From: Tillus elongatus
Taxonomy: Eukaryota; Arthropoda; Insecta; Coleoptera; Cleridae
DNA length: 64,000 nucleotides
Assembly: GCA_964006375.1 (NCBI GenBank)
Contig: OZ023264.1
Coordinates: 176,176,010 to 176,240,009, forward strand
Direction: 5' to 3'
Of this stretch, positions 63,661 to 64,000 are shown in pieces (the first letter of the stretch is position 1; each line of letters opens with the position of its first letter). The notes under the pieces are model-generated. The model saw only the letters and a program-made list of their open reading frames with translations. It was not told where the DNA came from and did not search any database. The position numbers and the translations under genes are program-made.

Positions 63661-64000
63661 TTTGAATGATGAGGTATGGGAGAATGTCGCCTGATTGTTC
63701 TTTAAACGAAATAAAATAAAATGTGTGCACTAAGAATTTTTAGTTTGCCTGAAATTATTCGTCATATACTACTACTGCCACTACTATTACCTAGCACGCC
63801 ATTGCCATTAAGGAATAGGCACACCACAGAGCCTATACTATTTCCTAATAATAATACCCTGATTAAATTTTGCTATATCTATAGATAGTGTAAGTCTCTT
63901 TAAAAGAAACTTGTATTACAAATGCCATTAAAATTATACAAAAGATTCCCAGAATGAAACTTAAAAGTCAGATAACTAAAAACAGCTAAAGTCAATAACA
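63661..64000. other. No gene recognised
   Basis: AT-rich with small trinucleotide runs. The last ~120 bp (AAGTCTCTTTAAAAGAAACT) again resemble part of the composite repeat. Confidence 0.45.

Overview
The window is AT-rich, intron-rich eukaryotic DNA, best explained as part of an arthropod (probably insect) chromosome. The evidence is two spliced exons of a Sidestep-type immunoglobulin (Ig) cell-surface protein, plus a dense load of transposons typical of insects: DD41D mariner, hAT, R4/Dong-like and RNase H-bearing LINEs, and Penelope-like elements. There are no bacterial features and no CRISPR array. The species cannot be named from the sequence.

The only host gene I can support is on the + strand. 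Exon A (6555-6706) carries the first half of an Ig domain and exon B (55413-55557) the second half. Phases match, and between them lies a single intron of about 48.7 kb. Nearly everything else is transposon or repeat, most of it inside that intron.

Layout. 1-920: 3' end of a mariner abutting (TA)n. 4.2-6.4 kb: Penelope-like sequence, including a 650-bp-arm inverted repeat with hammerhead-ribozyme-like ends. 7.5-10.0 kb: an R4/Dong-like LINE with a 760-codon open frame, bounded on both sides by (AAT)n. 12.2-24.9 kb: a decayed second R4-like LINE split by a 10,553-bp element. 24.9-30.5 kb: a mariner remnant and a decayed hAT. 31-37 kb: a Penelope 3' end, a 350-bp tandem duplication and dispersed repeats. 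38-50 kb: composite repeats, four LINE fragments, a SINE and small inverted-repeat elements. 51-57 kb: more Penelope pieces flanking exon B. 57.2-59.3 kb: a nearly intact DD41D mariner with ~0.4-kb terminal inverted repeats and one frameshift. 59.4-64 kb: further repeats, including an inverted copy of the 38-40 kb composite.

The most striking object is the 10.55-kb foldback element at 12578-23130. Its ~4.7-kb inverted arms surround a ~1.1-kb spacer. It starts AG, ends CT, and is flanked by a 6-bp direct repeat (GCCAGC), which are the hallmarks of Polinton/Maverick elements. Each arm holds a GGCGCC-rich block, CRE palindromes, a tRNA-like sequence, a cluster of YY1-like ATGGCGG motifs, 217-bp tandem repeats and a 128-codon ORF. 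The ORF resembles the N-terminal region found in protein-primed PolB proteins of such elements. I see no integrase, ATPase or capsid genes, so it is probably a non-autonomous derivative.
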